A DNA stretch of 64,000 nt from Geoglobus sp. UBA235 (lineage in GTDB: Archaea > Halobacteriota > Archaeoglobi > Archaeoglobales > Archaeoglobaceae): NCBI GenBank assembly GCA_002494725.1, contig DACG01000017.1, forward strand, positions 1 through 64,000. The letters run 5' to 3'. Each line of letters begins with the position of its first letter. Within the stretch, counting starts at the first letter, position 1. The notes beneath the pieces are model-generated. The model was not told where the DNA came from. It saw only the letters and a program-made list of their open reading frames with translations, and did not search any database. Shown here in pieces: positions 41,414-49,783 of this stretch. Both the position numbers and the translations under genes were made by a program.

Positions 41414-42598
41414 CTATATGTCGTCTGAGGTGAGATGATTTGTTATTATTCTCCCTGCACTGTCAAACCAGCCATCTATGTATACATAGGGTTGATAGGG
41501 CTCATCAGGGTGCCTCACAAAAAATTTGTTAGGTCTATCCGGTTCCGGATTACCTTTTACCAAAACCCAGTCTGTTGTTATTGGATACGTATGCGCTTCG
41601 AAATCCTTAAAAATTCCTCCCAAAGTGTCGATCTCTGTTGATCCGGCTAACCAGTTTATGCGCGTTGGAGGGTTGTCAGTATCGTGATACGAATTGTGAT
41701 ACCATCTCTGTGTTTTGGTGTCGTAAAGCCATATATCATAGTATCCCGGCCGATCCATGTAGAGGCGATACTCAATCCTCTGCAACGTACCCGTTACCTC
41801 GATAGATAGCCAATTTGGGTCGGTTACCCACTCATTTTCATCAAATACTGCCACCCAAACCCAAGCCTTTCCATCTGAGGCGAAATCGGATATGAATTCA
41901 ATCAGATCACCATCCCTGTTGAAATATACCTCTCTCTCATGAAAAGTTCTGAAGGTTTCTCCGGTATTGTAGAAGTAGTAAGGGTCAAGGATACCAGTAG
42001 CGTGTATCACATTGTATCCCTCTTCATTCCTAAACCACACGCGTTTTTGAAACTCAATTCCACTAACAGTTGACCTTTGAGAGATCGAGTCATTTATACG
42101 GGAGACAGGCACCGGATTCAAATCCTCACTTGTAGGGTAGCTGAACCACTCCTTTGGGTAGTGTATTGTGATTAGTTCCGGGTCTTCGTTTAAATCATCC
42201 AGTCTCAGCATTTTCTTGGGCACTCTTAGCAAGACTATTGGTTCATCGCTGCTAACTTCAGGAGGATTATCTATCCAAGATGCAGGAAAAGTTACTCTAA
42301 CCAGGTCTGGATTTTCATCTGCATCATTCTCCAGAAGCCATGTTTTTGGGAAGGGTATGTGAGTTAGCTCCGACTCTGGCAGAGGAGGAGATGTCTCTGT
42401 CGGTCTCATGCCTCTTTTGTCGGATATGGAAGGACGGAAAGATGGTAATTTTTCTTCTATGGACTTCAAGTCATCTGCCTCCTCATCTGAGATTACGGGT
42501 GTTTGTATGCCAGAGATCTCCTGCATCGGGGTTGCAATCACCATCTCCACCGCCGCCAGCATCATTAACAAAACTAAACCAACTCTTATTGCTTTCAC
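41414..42598 (-). CDS. Secreted protein with repeated IPFPKTW/FPASW/YPKEWF motifs
   Basis: A protein of about 395 residues with signal peptide VKAIRVGLVLLMMLAAVEMV. A mature N-terminal region has four short repeats of the form THIPFPKTWL, VRVTFPASWI, VLLRVPKKML and ITIHYPKEWF, each followed or preceded by acidic DLNEDP-like spacers. A beta-rich, Trp/Tyr-rich C-terminal domain (about 190-395) follows. The GTG at 42598 follows GGAGGTGG; the ATG at 42664 precedes the signal and is rejected. Similar repeat-bearing secreted proteins occur in methanosarcinal genomes, as I recall. Function unknown, possibly a sugar- or surface-binding protein. Confidence 0.6.
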   Translation of the reverse strand: MKAIRVGLVLLMMLAAVEMVIATPMQEISGIQTPVISDEEADDLKSIEEKLPSFRPSISDKRGMRPTETSPPLPESELTHIPFPKTWLLENDADENPDLVRVTFPASWIDNPPEVSSDEPIVLLRVPKKMLRLDDLNEDPELITIHYPKEWFSYPTSEDLNPVPVSRINDSISQRSTVSGIEFQKRVWFRNEEGYNVIHATGILDPYYFYNTGETFRTFHEREVYFNRDGDLIEFISDFASDGKAWVWVAVFDENEWVTDPNWLSIEVTGTLQRIEYRLYMDRPGYYDIWLYDTKTQRWYHNSYHDTDNPPTRINWLAGSTEIDTLGGIFKDFEAHTYPITTDWVLVKGNPEPDRPNKFFVRHPDEPYQPYVYIDGWFDSAGRIITNHLTSDDI

Positions 42599-42736
42599 CA
42601 AACCACCTCCTTTACTCACAGAATTAATCCTACTGACATATAACAATTCTAACCATATTTTCAAAATTATTTTTCAAACTTTATATTCTCAAATCATGGT
42701 CAGAAAGTTTATATTCCTTTAAAGTCAACAACAATT

Positions 42737-42894
42737 ATGAAATCAAATCTAATTGCAGCGATGGTGGCGGTTCTTGTCCTCTCCATTCCAACCTCCGCAA
42801 AATCCGGAAAAGTGAGAGAGTGTGGTACTTCAAGGCGTACGGCGAGAGAGTGAGCGGGGTACAATACTACTCTTTAACTGTGTATGAAAGCTAA
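42737..42894 (+). pseudogene. Signal-peptide stub joined out of frame to a C-terminal fragment
   Basis: A good promoter (AGTTTATATTC, about 42706-42716) leads to ATG 42737 and a clean signal peptide, MKSNLIAAMVAVLVLSIPTS. The frame ends at a TGA near 42851. A second frame in the same stretch encodes VWYFKAYGERVSGVQYYSLT then VYES and a TAA at 42892-42894. A secreted protein gene seems to have lost its middle and gained a frameshift. Confidence 0.5.
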
Positions 42895-43360
42895 ACAGCT
42901 TTGGAAACTCCTTATGGTATATGGATGCCAAACCATAGATCCAGCTTGATTTCAGCAATATGTTCAGCCATTCCTGGTGAAACTCGTAGGGATTGTCTTT
43001 AATAAAAACCTCTCCGCCATAAAGCATGTGGATTTTGTTCAGCAGACTGTCTGGTATTGGTGAGACATCATGTTCTTTCAAGAACTCCTTCAAATTACCA
43101 ATAACATCGAAGAACCTGACATCTTCTGAGAACTTTCTGTAAATTATCTCTCCCATTTTGGATAACTTATATTTCTCCCCATCTTTTTCAATAAGCCCTA
43201 AGTCAATGAGGGTTCTCAAATGTGGTACTACTGTTTGTTTTGCCTTTCCCAGACTTTCAGAAATCTCTGATAAATCTCTCCTGGTTTTCAGTGACTCCAG
43301 TATCCTGAGCTTTGAAGGAGTGAATGCCAGTGTTTTAAGAACTTCCAATCCCTTCTCCAT
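42830..43360 (-). CDS. C-terminally truncated FilR1/DUF1724-type HTH regulator
   Basis: The first 75 residues are a winged helix (PSKLRILESLKTRRDLSEIS, then KAKQTVVPHLRTLIDLGLIE). The next part, to about residue 155, matches the start of the FilR1 (DUF1724) domain of archaeal regulators: IGNLKEFLKEHDVSPIPDSL and LNILLKSSWIYGLASIYHKE. Family members are about 250-260 residues; here 176, and the last 20 residues (from SFHTQ) are antisense to the secreted-protein remnant. So the gene appears to have lost its 3' third in the same deletion. Confidence 0.6.
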   Translation of the reverse strand: MEKGLEVLKTLAFTPSKLRILESLKTRRDLSEISESLGKAKQTVVPHLRTLIDLGLIEKDGEKYKLSKMGEIIYRKFSEDVRFFDVIGNLKEFLKEHDVSPIPDSLLNKIHMLYGGEVFIKDNPYEFHQEWLNILLKSSWIYGLASIYHKEFPKLFSFHTQLKSSIVPRSLSRRTP

Positions 43361-43579
43361 ACTTTGTATCGAGTAATTGCTTACTTAACTCTTCTGTTCA
43401 AGAAATTTTTAGACAACCCAAAATAGACAGTTATCTCATCCACACCGCAAAATTCTCGATCCCTATTTTGGTAAAATTTTAACATCAACAACCGGATTTC
43501 CCTCATCTTCCAGTTCCACAACAGTTAAATCCTCCAAAACAGAATTTCTTAAAGTCAGATGTTTTGTAAGGTGGTCCTT

Positions 43580-44737
43580 ATGGACTTCAGGCTCTCAAAG
43601 GAGCAGGAGGAGATCAAAAAGGCTGCGAGGGAATTTGCCCAAAGGGAGTTCACCCCAGAGCTCATTCAGGAATGTGACAGAGAGGAAAAATACCCAAGGG
43701 ATGTTATGAAAAAGGCAAGAGATCTGGGATTTTCAACCATAAAGATTCCAGAGGAGTATGGCGGAATGGGACTGACTCTTTTTGAGGAGGTTCTTGTTAC
43801 CGAAGAGTTCTACAGTGTGAACCCGGGAATTGCAAATGCATGCCTGAGTTCAACATTTGGTACCGAGCTTATAACCCTGTTTGGGAACGAGGAGCAGAAG
43901 GAGAAATACCTGAGATGGGTGACGGAAAGGCATGCAATAACGGCAATGGCAAACACAGAGCCTGAGGCTGGAAGCGATGCAGCAGGAATAAAAACAAAGA
44001 TAGTCAGAGATGGAGATGAGTACGTCATCAACGGGACAAAAACACTCATCACAAATGGAAGTGTATGCGATTTTGTCCTTGTAACCGGGAGGACATTTCA
44101 GGGGAAGAAGAGGCACCATGGCATAACATTTGCCATAGTTGAGAGCAGCAGAAAGGGATTCAGGGCAGCAAAAATCAGAAACAAGCTTGGAATGAGGGCA
44201 AGCGATACAGCGGAAATACACTTCAGGGATGTGAGGGTTCCTGAGGAGAACATTCTCGGTGAGCCGGGTAAGGGATTCTACTACTTAATGGAATTCTTCA
44301 ACCATACAAGACCGAGAGTGGCTGCACAGGCAGTTGGGATTGCGAGAGGAGCATTTGAACTGGCATTGAAATACGTGAAGGAGAGAAGGCAGTTTGGAAT
44401 GCCCATAGCCAGTTTCCAGCACACACAGTTCAAAATAGCTGAGATGGCAACAAGAATAAATGCAGCAAGACTGCTTGCCTATCAGGCAGCATGGCAGTGC
44501 AGCACTGGTGAAAGGAGGATAGAGCTATCGTCAATGGCAAAGTGGTATGCAGGGGAAACTGCAGTGTATGTTGCAGACTGGGCGTTACAGCTTCACGGAG
44601 GGTATGGATACATAGGAGATTGTGCTGCTGAGAGGTTTTACAGGGATGCAAAGCTCATGGAGATATACGAGGGCACAAAGGAGATTCAGAAGCTCATAAT
44701 AGCAAAGCATTATCTGAGAGATTCTCTCAGGAGATGA
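43580..44737 (+). CDS. Acyl-CoA dehydrogenase
   Basis: A 385-residue FAD acyl-CoA dehydrogenase: MDFRLSKEQEEIKKAAREFA, the ITAMANTEPEAGSDAAGIKT FAD/substrate segment, RRQFGMPIASFQHTQFKIA, LQLHGGYGYI and the IYEGTKEIQKLII motif carrying the catalytic Glu of the short-chain/glutaryl type. It introduces the 2,3 double bond of a saturated acyl-CoA. It heads a three-gene beta-oxidation operon, so a substrate such as a pimeloyl- or glutaryl-type CoA from ring cleavage is likely but not provable here. The start at 43580 follows AAGGTGGT. Confidence 0.88.
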   Translation: MDFRLSKEQEEIKKAAREFAQREFTPELIQECDREEKYPRDVMKKARDLGFSTIKIPEEYGGMGLTLFEEVLVTEEFYSVNPGIANACLSSTFGTELITLFGNEEQKEKYLRWVTERHAITAMANTEPEAGSDAAGIKTKIVRDGDEYVINGTKTLITNGSVCDFVLVTGRTFQGKKRHHGITFAIVESSRKGFRAAKIRNKLGMRASDTAEIHFRDVRVPEENILGEPGKGFYYLMEFFNHTRPRVAAQAVGIARGAFELALKYVKERRQFGMPIASFQHTQFKIAEMATRINAARLLAYQAAWQCSTGERRIELSSMAKWYAGETAVYVADWALQLHGGYGYIGDCAAERFYRDAKLMEIYEGTKEIQKLIIAKHYLRDSLRR

Positions 44738-44746
44738 TGGAGGGAG

Positions 44747-45676
44747 ATGATGATGGAGATAAAGAGGATTGGTGTTGTGGGTTTTGGAGTTATGGGAACC
44801 CAGATCAGCCAGTTTTTTGCCCGGAAGGGTTTTGATGTAACCGCAATTGATGTGGATGAGAGCAATCTTGAGCAGGGAATCATGAGCATAAAAGAGGGAA
44901 GATTTGGCTTGAAAAGGCTTCTGGAAAAGGGAAAAATAACCCAGGATGAGGTTGATGAGATTCTAAGCAGAATAAAAACCAGCACAAATTTTGAGGAGCT
45001 TGAAGGCTGTGATCTCATTATTGAGGCTGTTTTTGAGGATGTCAGTCTGAAGCTTGATGTTCTGAGGAAAATAAGTGAAAATGCAGAGAAAGATGCGATA
45101 ATAGGTTCAAACACGTCAACAATCAGCATTACAAAACTTTCAAAGGCTGTCACAAATCCTGAAAACTTCCTGGGGATTCATTTCTTCAATCCTGCTCATA
45201 TCCAGAGGCTTGTTGAGCTTGTGAGGGGGCTGCTGACAGACCTTAAACTCATTGAGTTTGTGAGGGACTTCTTTGCGGATCTTGGCAAGGTGCCAATCGT
45301 TGTGAACGACTCTCCGGGTTTTGCGACAAGCAGACTTGGATTGATACTGGGTAGAGAGGCGATTCTGATGGTTCAGGAAGGAGTTGCAACTCCTCAGGAT
45401 ATAGACATAGGCATGATGCTCGGATACGGTTATCCAATGGGCCCTCTTGAAACAGGAGATCTTGTGGGACTTGACACAAGGCTGAATGCTCTGAAAGCCA
45501 TGCACGAGGCAACGGGAGAGGAGAGGTGGGCACCACCAAAACTGCTTGTTCAGCTTGTTGATGCTGGATATACCGGTGATCCGTCAGTGAAGCCTGAAAG
45601 CAAAGGTGGAATTTACGAGTTTTTCGGACAGGAGAGAGCAAGCCAGGTTCTGAGAAAAATGGGAGTTAGGAGATGA
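44747..45676 (+). CDS. 3-Hydroxyacyl-CoA dehydrogenase
   Basis: A 309-residue NAD-dependent enzyme. It has a Rossmann loop (GVVGFGVMGTQISQFFARKG), DLIIEAVFEDVSLKLDVL, SNTSTISITKL, the catalytic His in FLGIHFFNPAH, and the C-terminal helical domain with NDSPGFATSRLG and YPMGPLETGDLVGLDT. No fused hydratase is present. Three consecutive ATGs (44747, 44750, 44753) follow GGAGGGA. It sits between the acyl-CoA dehydrogenase and hydratase genes of the same pathway. Confidence 0.92.
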   Translation: MMMEIKRIGVVGFGVMGTQISQFFARKGFDVTAIDVDESNLEQGIMSIKEGRFGLKRLLEKGKITQDEVDEILSRIKTSTNFEELEGCDLIIEAVFEDVSLKLDVLRKISENAEKDAIIGSNTSTISITKLSKAVTNPENFLGIHFFNPAHIQRLVELVRGLLTDLKLIEFVRDFFADLGKVPIVVNDSPGFATSRLGLILGREAILMVQEGVATPQDIDIGMMLGYGYPMGPLETGDLVGLDTRLNALKAMHEATGEERWAPPKLLVQLVDAGYTGDPSVKPESKGGIYEFFGQERASQVLRKMGVRR

Positions 45677-45680
45677 AAGC

Positions 45681-46451
45681 ATGGAAAGAATTCTGCTTGA
45701 ATATCCTGAAAGGGAGATTGCCCTGATCACATTAAACCGCCCGGAAAAGCTCAATGCACTTGACACAAAAACAAGGATGGAGATTAGCGAAGCCCTTGAT
45801 GAGATCGAGGAGAAGGCAAGGGTTCTGATAATAACAGGAAAGGGAAAGGCTTTTGCTGCTGGGGCGGACATAAACGAGCTCTCAAAAAGAACTCCCTTCG
45901 AGTACATAAGGCTGTCAAAGTATGGCACCTGGCTGAACAACAGAATAGAGAACCTCGACATACCCGTTATTGCAGCGGTGAATGGCTATGCTCTGGGTGG
46001 AGGGTGTGAGCTTGCAATGGCATGCGACATCAGAATCGCAAGTGAAAAAGCAAGATTCGGACAGCCTGAACTCAATCTTGGCATAATGCCGGGAGTTGGT
46101 GCAACTCAGAGACTTCCAAGACTTGTTGGACTTGGGATGGCAAAGAAGCTTGTTTTCACAGGTGAAATTATCGATGCTCATGAAGCCTTCAGAATTGGCC
46201 TTGTTGAGGAGGTTGTGGAGCATGAAAGGCTTATGGACAGATGCTTTGAGATTGCAGGGAAAATAGCAAAGAAGCCCCCTCTTGCCATAAAAATGGTGAA
46301 GAGATCCCTGAACGCCACGAGAACGATGGGACTTGAAGATGGACTGAGATATGAGATTGCACTTGCGAGTCTTCTCTTTTCAACCGAGGATGCAAAAGAG
46401 GGTCTCAGGGCTTTTCTTGAAAAGAGAGAGCCTGAATTTAAGGGAAAATAG
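45681..46451 (+). CDS. Enoyl-CoA hydratase
   Basis: A 256-residue crotonase with LITLNRPEKLNALDTKTRME, oxyanion-hole segments KAFAAGADINEL and GYALGGGCELAMACDIRIA, and both catalytic acids, in GQPELNLGIMPGVGATQRLP. It hydrates 2-enoyl-CoA and completes the operon with the two dehydrogenases. 4-bp gap from the preceding gene. Confidence 0.92.
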   Translation: MERILLEYPEREIALITLNRPEKLNALDTKTRMEISEALDEIEEKARVLIITGKGKAFAAGADINELSKRTPFEYIRLSKYGTWLNNRIENLDIPVIAAVNGYALGGGCELAMACDIRIASEKARFGQPELNLGIMPGVGATQRLPRLVGLGMAKKLVFTGEIIDAHEAFRIGLVEEVVEHERLMDRCFEIAGKIAKKPPLAIKMVKRSLNATRTMGLEDGLRYEIALASLLFSTEDAKEGLRAFLEKREPEFKGK

Positions 46452-46463
46452 CAGAAAACCCAA

Positions 46464-47498
46464 TCACCCACTTTTTGATGAACTGAACTCTGAAATTATT
46501 TCTGAAAGCTCTTCCAGTGCATAAACAAGCCTGTAGGAGGGTCTGGAAATCACGTCTGCATCGATCACATAGACTCTACCTTCTCTCACAGCTTTGACAT
46601 CTCCAAGCTCCCTCACTGCCCACTCATACAGAATGTCCTTGCTTCCCCCCATTCCCGTTCCGCTGTTCACCACAATTATGTCGGGATTTCTTGCAAGAAA
46701 ATCTTCAATGCTCACAATTTTCCATCCCTCAAGGTCGTGAAAGGCATTCTCTCCTCCGGCAATCTCTATGAGCTCATCAATGAACGTGTCTCTTCCACTA
46801 ACCCATATAGGATCGTGCCAGAGCACATGTGCCACCTTTGGTCTAAAGCTGAGGTTCAATGCCTCCTTTTTCACCTCACCTATCCTCTGCTCCATCATGC
46901 CAACAAGCCTTGTTGCATTCTCTTCCTCTCCAGTAGCCCTTCCAAGGAGTTCTATATCCCGCATAACATCGCTGAGGTTTTCTGGGTTGAGAGCAATCAC
47001 AGTGAGTCCGTACTCCCTCAGAATCTCGACAGTCTCCTTTCCATTTCCGTAGGCTGCAACGACAAGATCAGGATTGAGAGCGAGAACCCTTTCTATGTTC
47101 ACAGTTGAATACCCCCCAACCTTTGGCTTATTCTTCACTTCTTCCGGGTAGTTACAGTAATCTGTAACGCCAACAACCCTGTCCCCGAGACCCAGGGCGA
47201 AGAGGATTTCGGTGTTGCTTGGAGCCAGAGAAACTATTCTCTCAGGAGTTTTGTTTATCACAACCTCATATCCAAAATCATCCCTCACCCTTATCGGACC
47301 GGGCCTTTCCGGGTTGCCTGAGGTTACATTTTCGCCCCCGCTAATTCCAGAGCCGTTCTGACCTAACTCATGAGGTGTGCTGACATTTGGCTTCTCTCCA
47401 CCAAACCTATCCACACTCCCATTTCCTGCACATCCGGTAGCAATTCCGAGAATAAGAATGACTGAAAGAAAAAGAAGTGATCTGTTCAACTTCCCCAC
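46464..47498 (-). CDS. BtuF-like substrate-binding lipoprotein of an ABC transporter
   Basis: A 344-residue protein with lipobox IATGC (C23) and a long Gly/Asn/Ser linker. The periplasmic-binding domain of the TroA/BtuF class comes next: PERIVSLAPSNTEILFALGLGDRVVGVTDYCNYPEEVKN is the region, then ALNPDLVVAAYGNGKETVEI and IEDFLARNPDIIVVNSG. Family members bind cobalamin, hemes or siderophores. The permease and ATPase (BtuC, BtuD) are not adjacent. It overlaps the DUF4430/alpha-barrel gene upstream by 13 bp, so these are made together, supporting corrinoid capture. Confidence 0.8.
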   Translation of the reverse strand: MGKLNRSLLFLSVILILGIATGCAGNGSVDRFGGEKPNVSTPHELGQNGSGISGGENVTSGNPERPGPIRVRDDFGYEVVINKTPERIVSLAPSNTEILFALGLGDRVVGVTDYCNYPEEVKNKPKVGGYSTVNIERVLALNPDLVVAAYGNGKETVEILREYGLTVIALNPENLSDVMRDIELLGRATGEEENATRLVGMMEQRIGEVKKEALNLSFRPKVAHVLWHDPIWVSGRDTFIDELIEIAGGENAFHDLEGWKIVSIEDFLARNPDIIVVNSGTGMGGSKDILYEWAVRELGDVKAVREGRVYVIDADVISRPSYRLVYALEELSEIISEFSSSKSG

Positions 47499-49783
47499 TT
47501 CCTTAATCCGAATGCAAGAACGATGCTCACAAACCCAAGCAAAATTTCAAATCCCGGAGTTTTCTCAGCCCTTTCTGTCATGACCGCCTCGGGTGTTTTC
47601 TTGATTTTTGTCCCTTCTGCTGTTACTGAAGGTGTCGGAGTTGATGATGGTGTTTCCACCTTTACAGGGGTTGAGATCGGAGTCTCTGCTGGCTCAGGTG
47701 TCGCTTCAATTTTTATTTTTTCAGTAAGATCACTCAGATTCGCCTCCCCATGCAGATATTCTGGCTTTATGGGATTTGGTTTCCCCAGAAGTGCCATTAC
47801 CGCACAGACCGTCATGTACCCGGGGTTGGATGTCTGAACAGATGTGTACCTGAAGTATCCTTCCTCGCTCTGAAGGCTCAGGAGGTGATCAACAACGCTT
47901 ATACCATTCTTTTTCCACTCTCTCGGATTCTCTCCGGCAGCAACCAAGGCCTGAATTATCCATGCATCGCTTGCAGCGTTTGACGATGAGTTTCCGAAGT
48001 ACCTGAACCCCCCATCATCATTCTGCCCTGTTCTCAGGTAATCCAGCGCCTTCCTTATTGTTTCTGAGTCCCTCTTCTCCCCTGCAAAAATCAGTGCCTG
48101 TATCGCTGCGGCGGTGTCATCATAATCACTTTTCTCACCCGGAGCCCAGGCAAAACCCCCATCCTCGTTCTGCTGTGCTTTCAGCCATTCAACAGATGTT
48201 GAGACATCCTCACCTGATGCTTTAAGCGCCATAACACCCCAGATTGTGGTGTAGACGAAATCTCCAATCTGTCCGCTCTCTTTGACCCTTCCCTTGAGCA
48301 TTGAAACGAGGTTGACTCCGCTGAAGTTCCTTGGATTTTCATTTGCAGCGATCACAGCAAGAATTGTTCTTGCTATGTCTGCAGTTCCCATTTTTCCTAA
48401 GGAGGAGTTGAGATTTTTCTCGAGGTAGTCAACAGGGGAGTTGTTGTTCCTCACCCACTTGTGGGGATCCTGCTTGGCTGCTGCAAGAGCCATTATTGCC
48501 CAGGATGTCTTTGAGATGCTGCTCTCCTCTCCCGGATTTGCGAACCCGCCATCATCGTTTTGAATCTCTTTCAGCCAGAGGAGAGCTCGCACTATGGGCT
48601 CATCCGTAACATTGAGGGGAAAGGCTTCCCATTTCTCAACCACAGCAAAGGTGCCAAAGCTCGGGATTTCTGCACTGAAGTAGTAGAAGTTAACATCCTC
48701 CCACAGATATTCTGTTGGAAGCTCCATCCACTCTCCCCTCAACTTCATCAGCACAACTCTGTCCCTTTCAACATCTTTTTCGGTTCTGAATACAATCTCA
48801 GCCTTTTCTGCATCCGTAACATTCAAATTGAAGGTTTTGAGAACTCTACCATAAACAATGTCTGCTGACATTTCCCCATTTAGTCTTATCTCAACAGTCC
48901 TGTTTTTTGGCTGTATCTTGATGGCCATCAGAGAGAGCTCAGATGATACATTATCTGGAAAATTGAAAGTTAATTCACCTGTCTCTGAAAACAATCTCTT
49001 GAAGAAAAATGGTTTCAATATCTCATTCACCCGAGTTGCATTCAACTGATCCTCCCCTGGCTGAACACCCTCACCTGCAGGAATCTGATCAGAGAAGATA
49101 ACCTGTATAACCAGAACCATTGGAGATGTCTCAGGCGTTTCATCCATGCTTCTGGAAAAGTACCATACAACCCGGTCACCATCAGAGACCTGATATTCAT
49201 GAGCCCCAACCATCGGGGTTTGCCCGTTAACCTGATACATCCAGCCGGACATCTCTCCCTCACTCTTCTCACACTTCCCGGCAATGCACGAAACAAACGG
49301 ACCCCATGATGTCTCCTTTACGGTGATGCTGAATCCTGCCTGTTCCGATGCTGCCTTCAGTGCACCCATGGCAGTTCTCCACTCTATGTCACAGATGGTA
49401 CCTGTGTCAGTAACAAGTCTGAACGTTCCCTCAGGTAGGTACACTGCACTGGAATAATACAGATTTGACCGGTCACCACCAGCTCCACCACTCCTTTCAG
49501 CTATCCTAATCACCCTCACGATTTCTTCATATTCTGCTTTGATCTGAATTTGGAGGTTTCCTGCAGTGTACGGTATAAATTTCGCCTCGTTTCCGTAGGC
49601 GAATACAGGCGTTCCATTGTTGATTCTGAATATAACATATGCTTCTCTGTCTAAGGTGACCGTTACAGGCTCATTTACATAACCACCGGTGATATTGACC
49701 GTTAACGCAAGTGAAGGGGTTAATGCTGAAACGATAGATGCTACAGCAATTAGGAAAAATAAAATGCAAGATTTCTTCATCAC
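47486..49783 (-). CDS. Surface protein: DUF4430, PGF-pre-PGF, alpha/alpha-barrel repeats, PGF-CTERM
   Basis: A 765-residue exported protein. A signal peptide is followed by a beta domain, then a DUF4430 domain (about 125-215; KAASEQAGFSITVKETSWG, GWMYQVNG, VSDGDRVVWYF). A PGF-pre-PGF-like region follows (about 270-390; GEWMELPTEYLWEDVNFYYF). At 405-690 there are squalene-hopene/prenyltransferase-type repeats with QNDDGGFA, QNEDGGFAW and QNDDGGFRY. The end is a PGF-CTERM anchor (TPGFEILLGF, helix, RKW). DUF4430 plus an alpha/alpha barrel are the two domains of animal transcobalamin/intrinsic factor, so corrinoid binding is a reasonable hypothesis. It is overlapped on both sides by co-oriented genes. 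Confidence 0.75.
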   Translation of the reverse strand: MMKKSCILFFLIAVASIVSALTPSLALTVNITGGYVNEPVTVTLDREAYVIFRINNGTPVFAYGNEAKFIPYTAGNLQIQIKAEYEEIVRVIRIAERSGGAGGDRSNLYYSSAVYLPEGTFRLVTDTGTICDIEWRTAMGALKAASEQAGFSITVKETSWGPFVSCIAGKCEKSEGEMSGWMYQVNGQTPMVGAHEYQVSDGDRVVWYFSRSMDETPETSPMVLVIQVIFSDQIPAGEGVQPGEDQLNATRVNEILKPFFFKRLFSETGELTFNFPDNVSSELSLMAIKIQPKNRTVEIRLNGEMSADIVYGRVLKTFNLNVTDAEKAEIVFRTEKDVERDRVVLMKLRGEWMELPTEYLWEDVNFYYFSAEIPSFGTFAVVEKWEAFPLNVTDEPIVRALLWLKEIQNDDGGFANPGEESSISKTSWAIMALAAAKQDPHKWVRNNNSPVDYLEKNLNSSLGKMGTADIARTILAVIAANENPRNFSGVNLVSMLKGRVKESGQIGDFVYTTIWGVMALKASGEDVSTSVEWLKAQQNEDGGFAWAPGEKSDYDDTAAAIQALIFAGEKRDSETIRKALDYLRTGQNDDGGFRYFGNSSSNAASDAWIIQALVAAGENPREWKKNGISVVDHLLSLQSEEGYFRYTSVQTSNPGYMTVCAVMALLGKPNPIKPEYLHGEANLSDLTEKIKIEATPEPAETPISTPVKVETPSSTPTPSVTAEGTKIKKTPEAVMTERAEKTPGFEILLGFVSIVLAFGLRKWGS

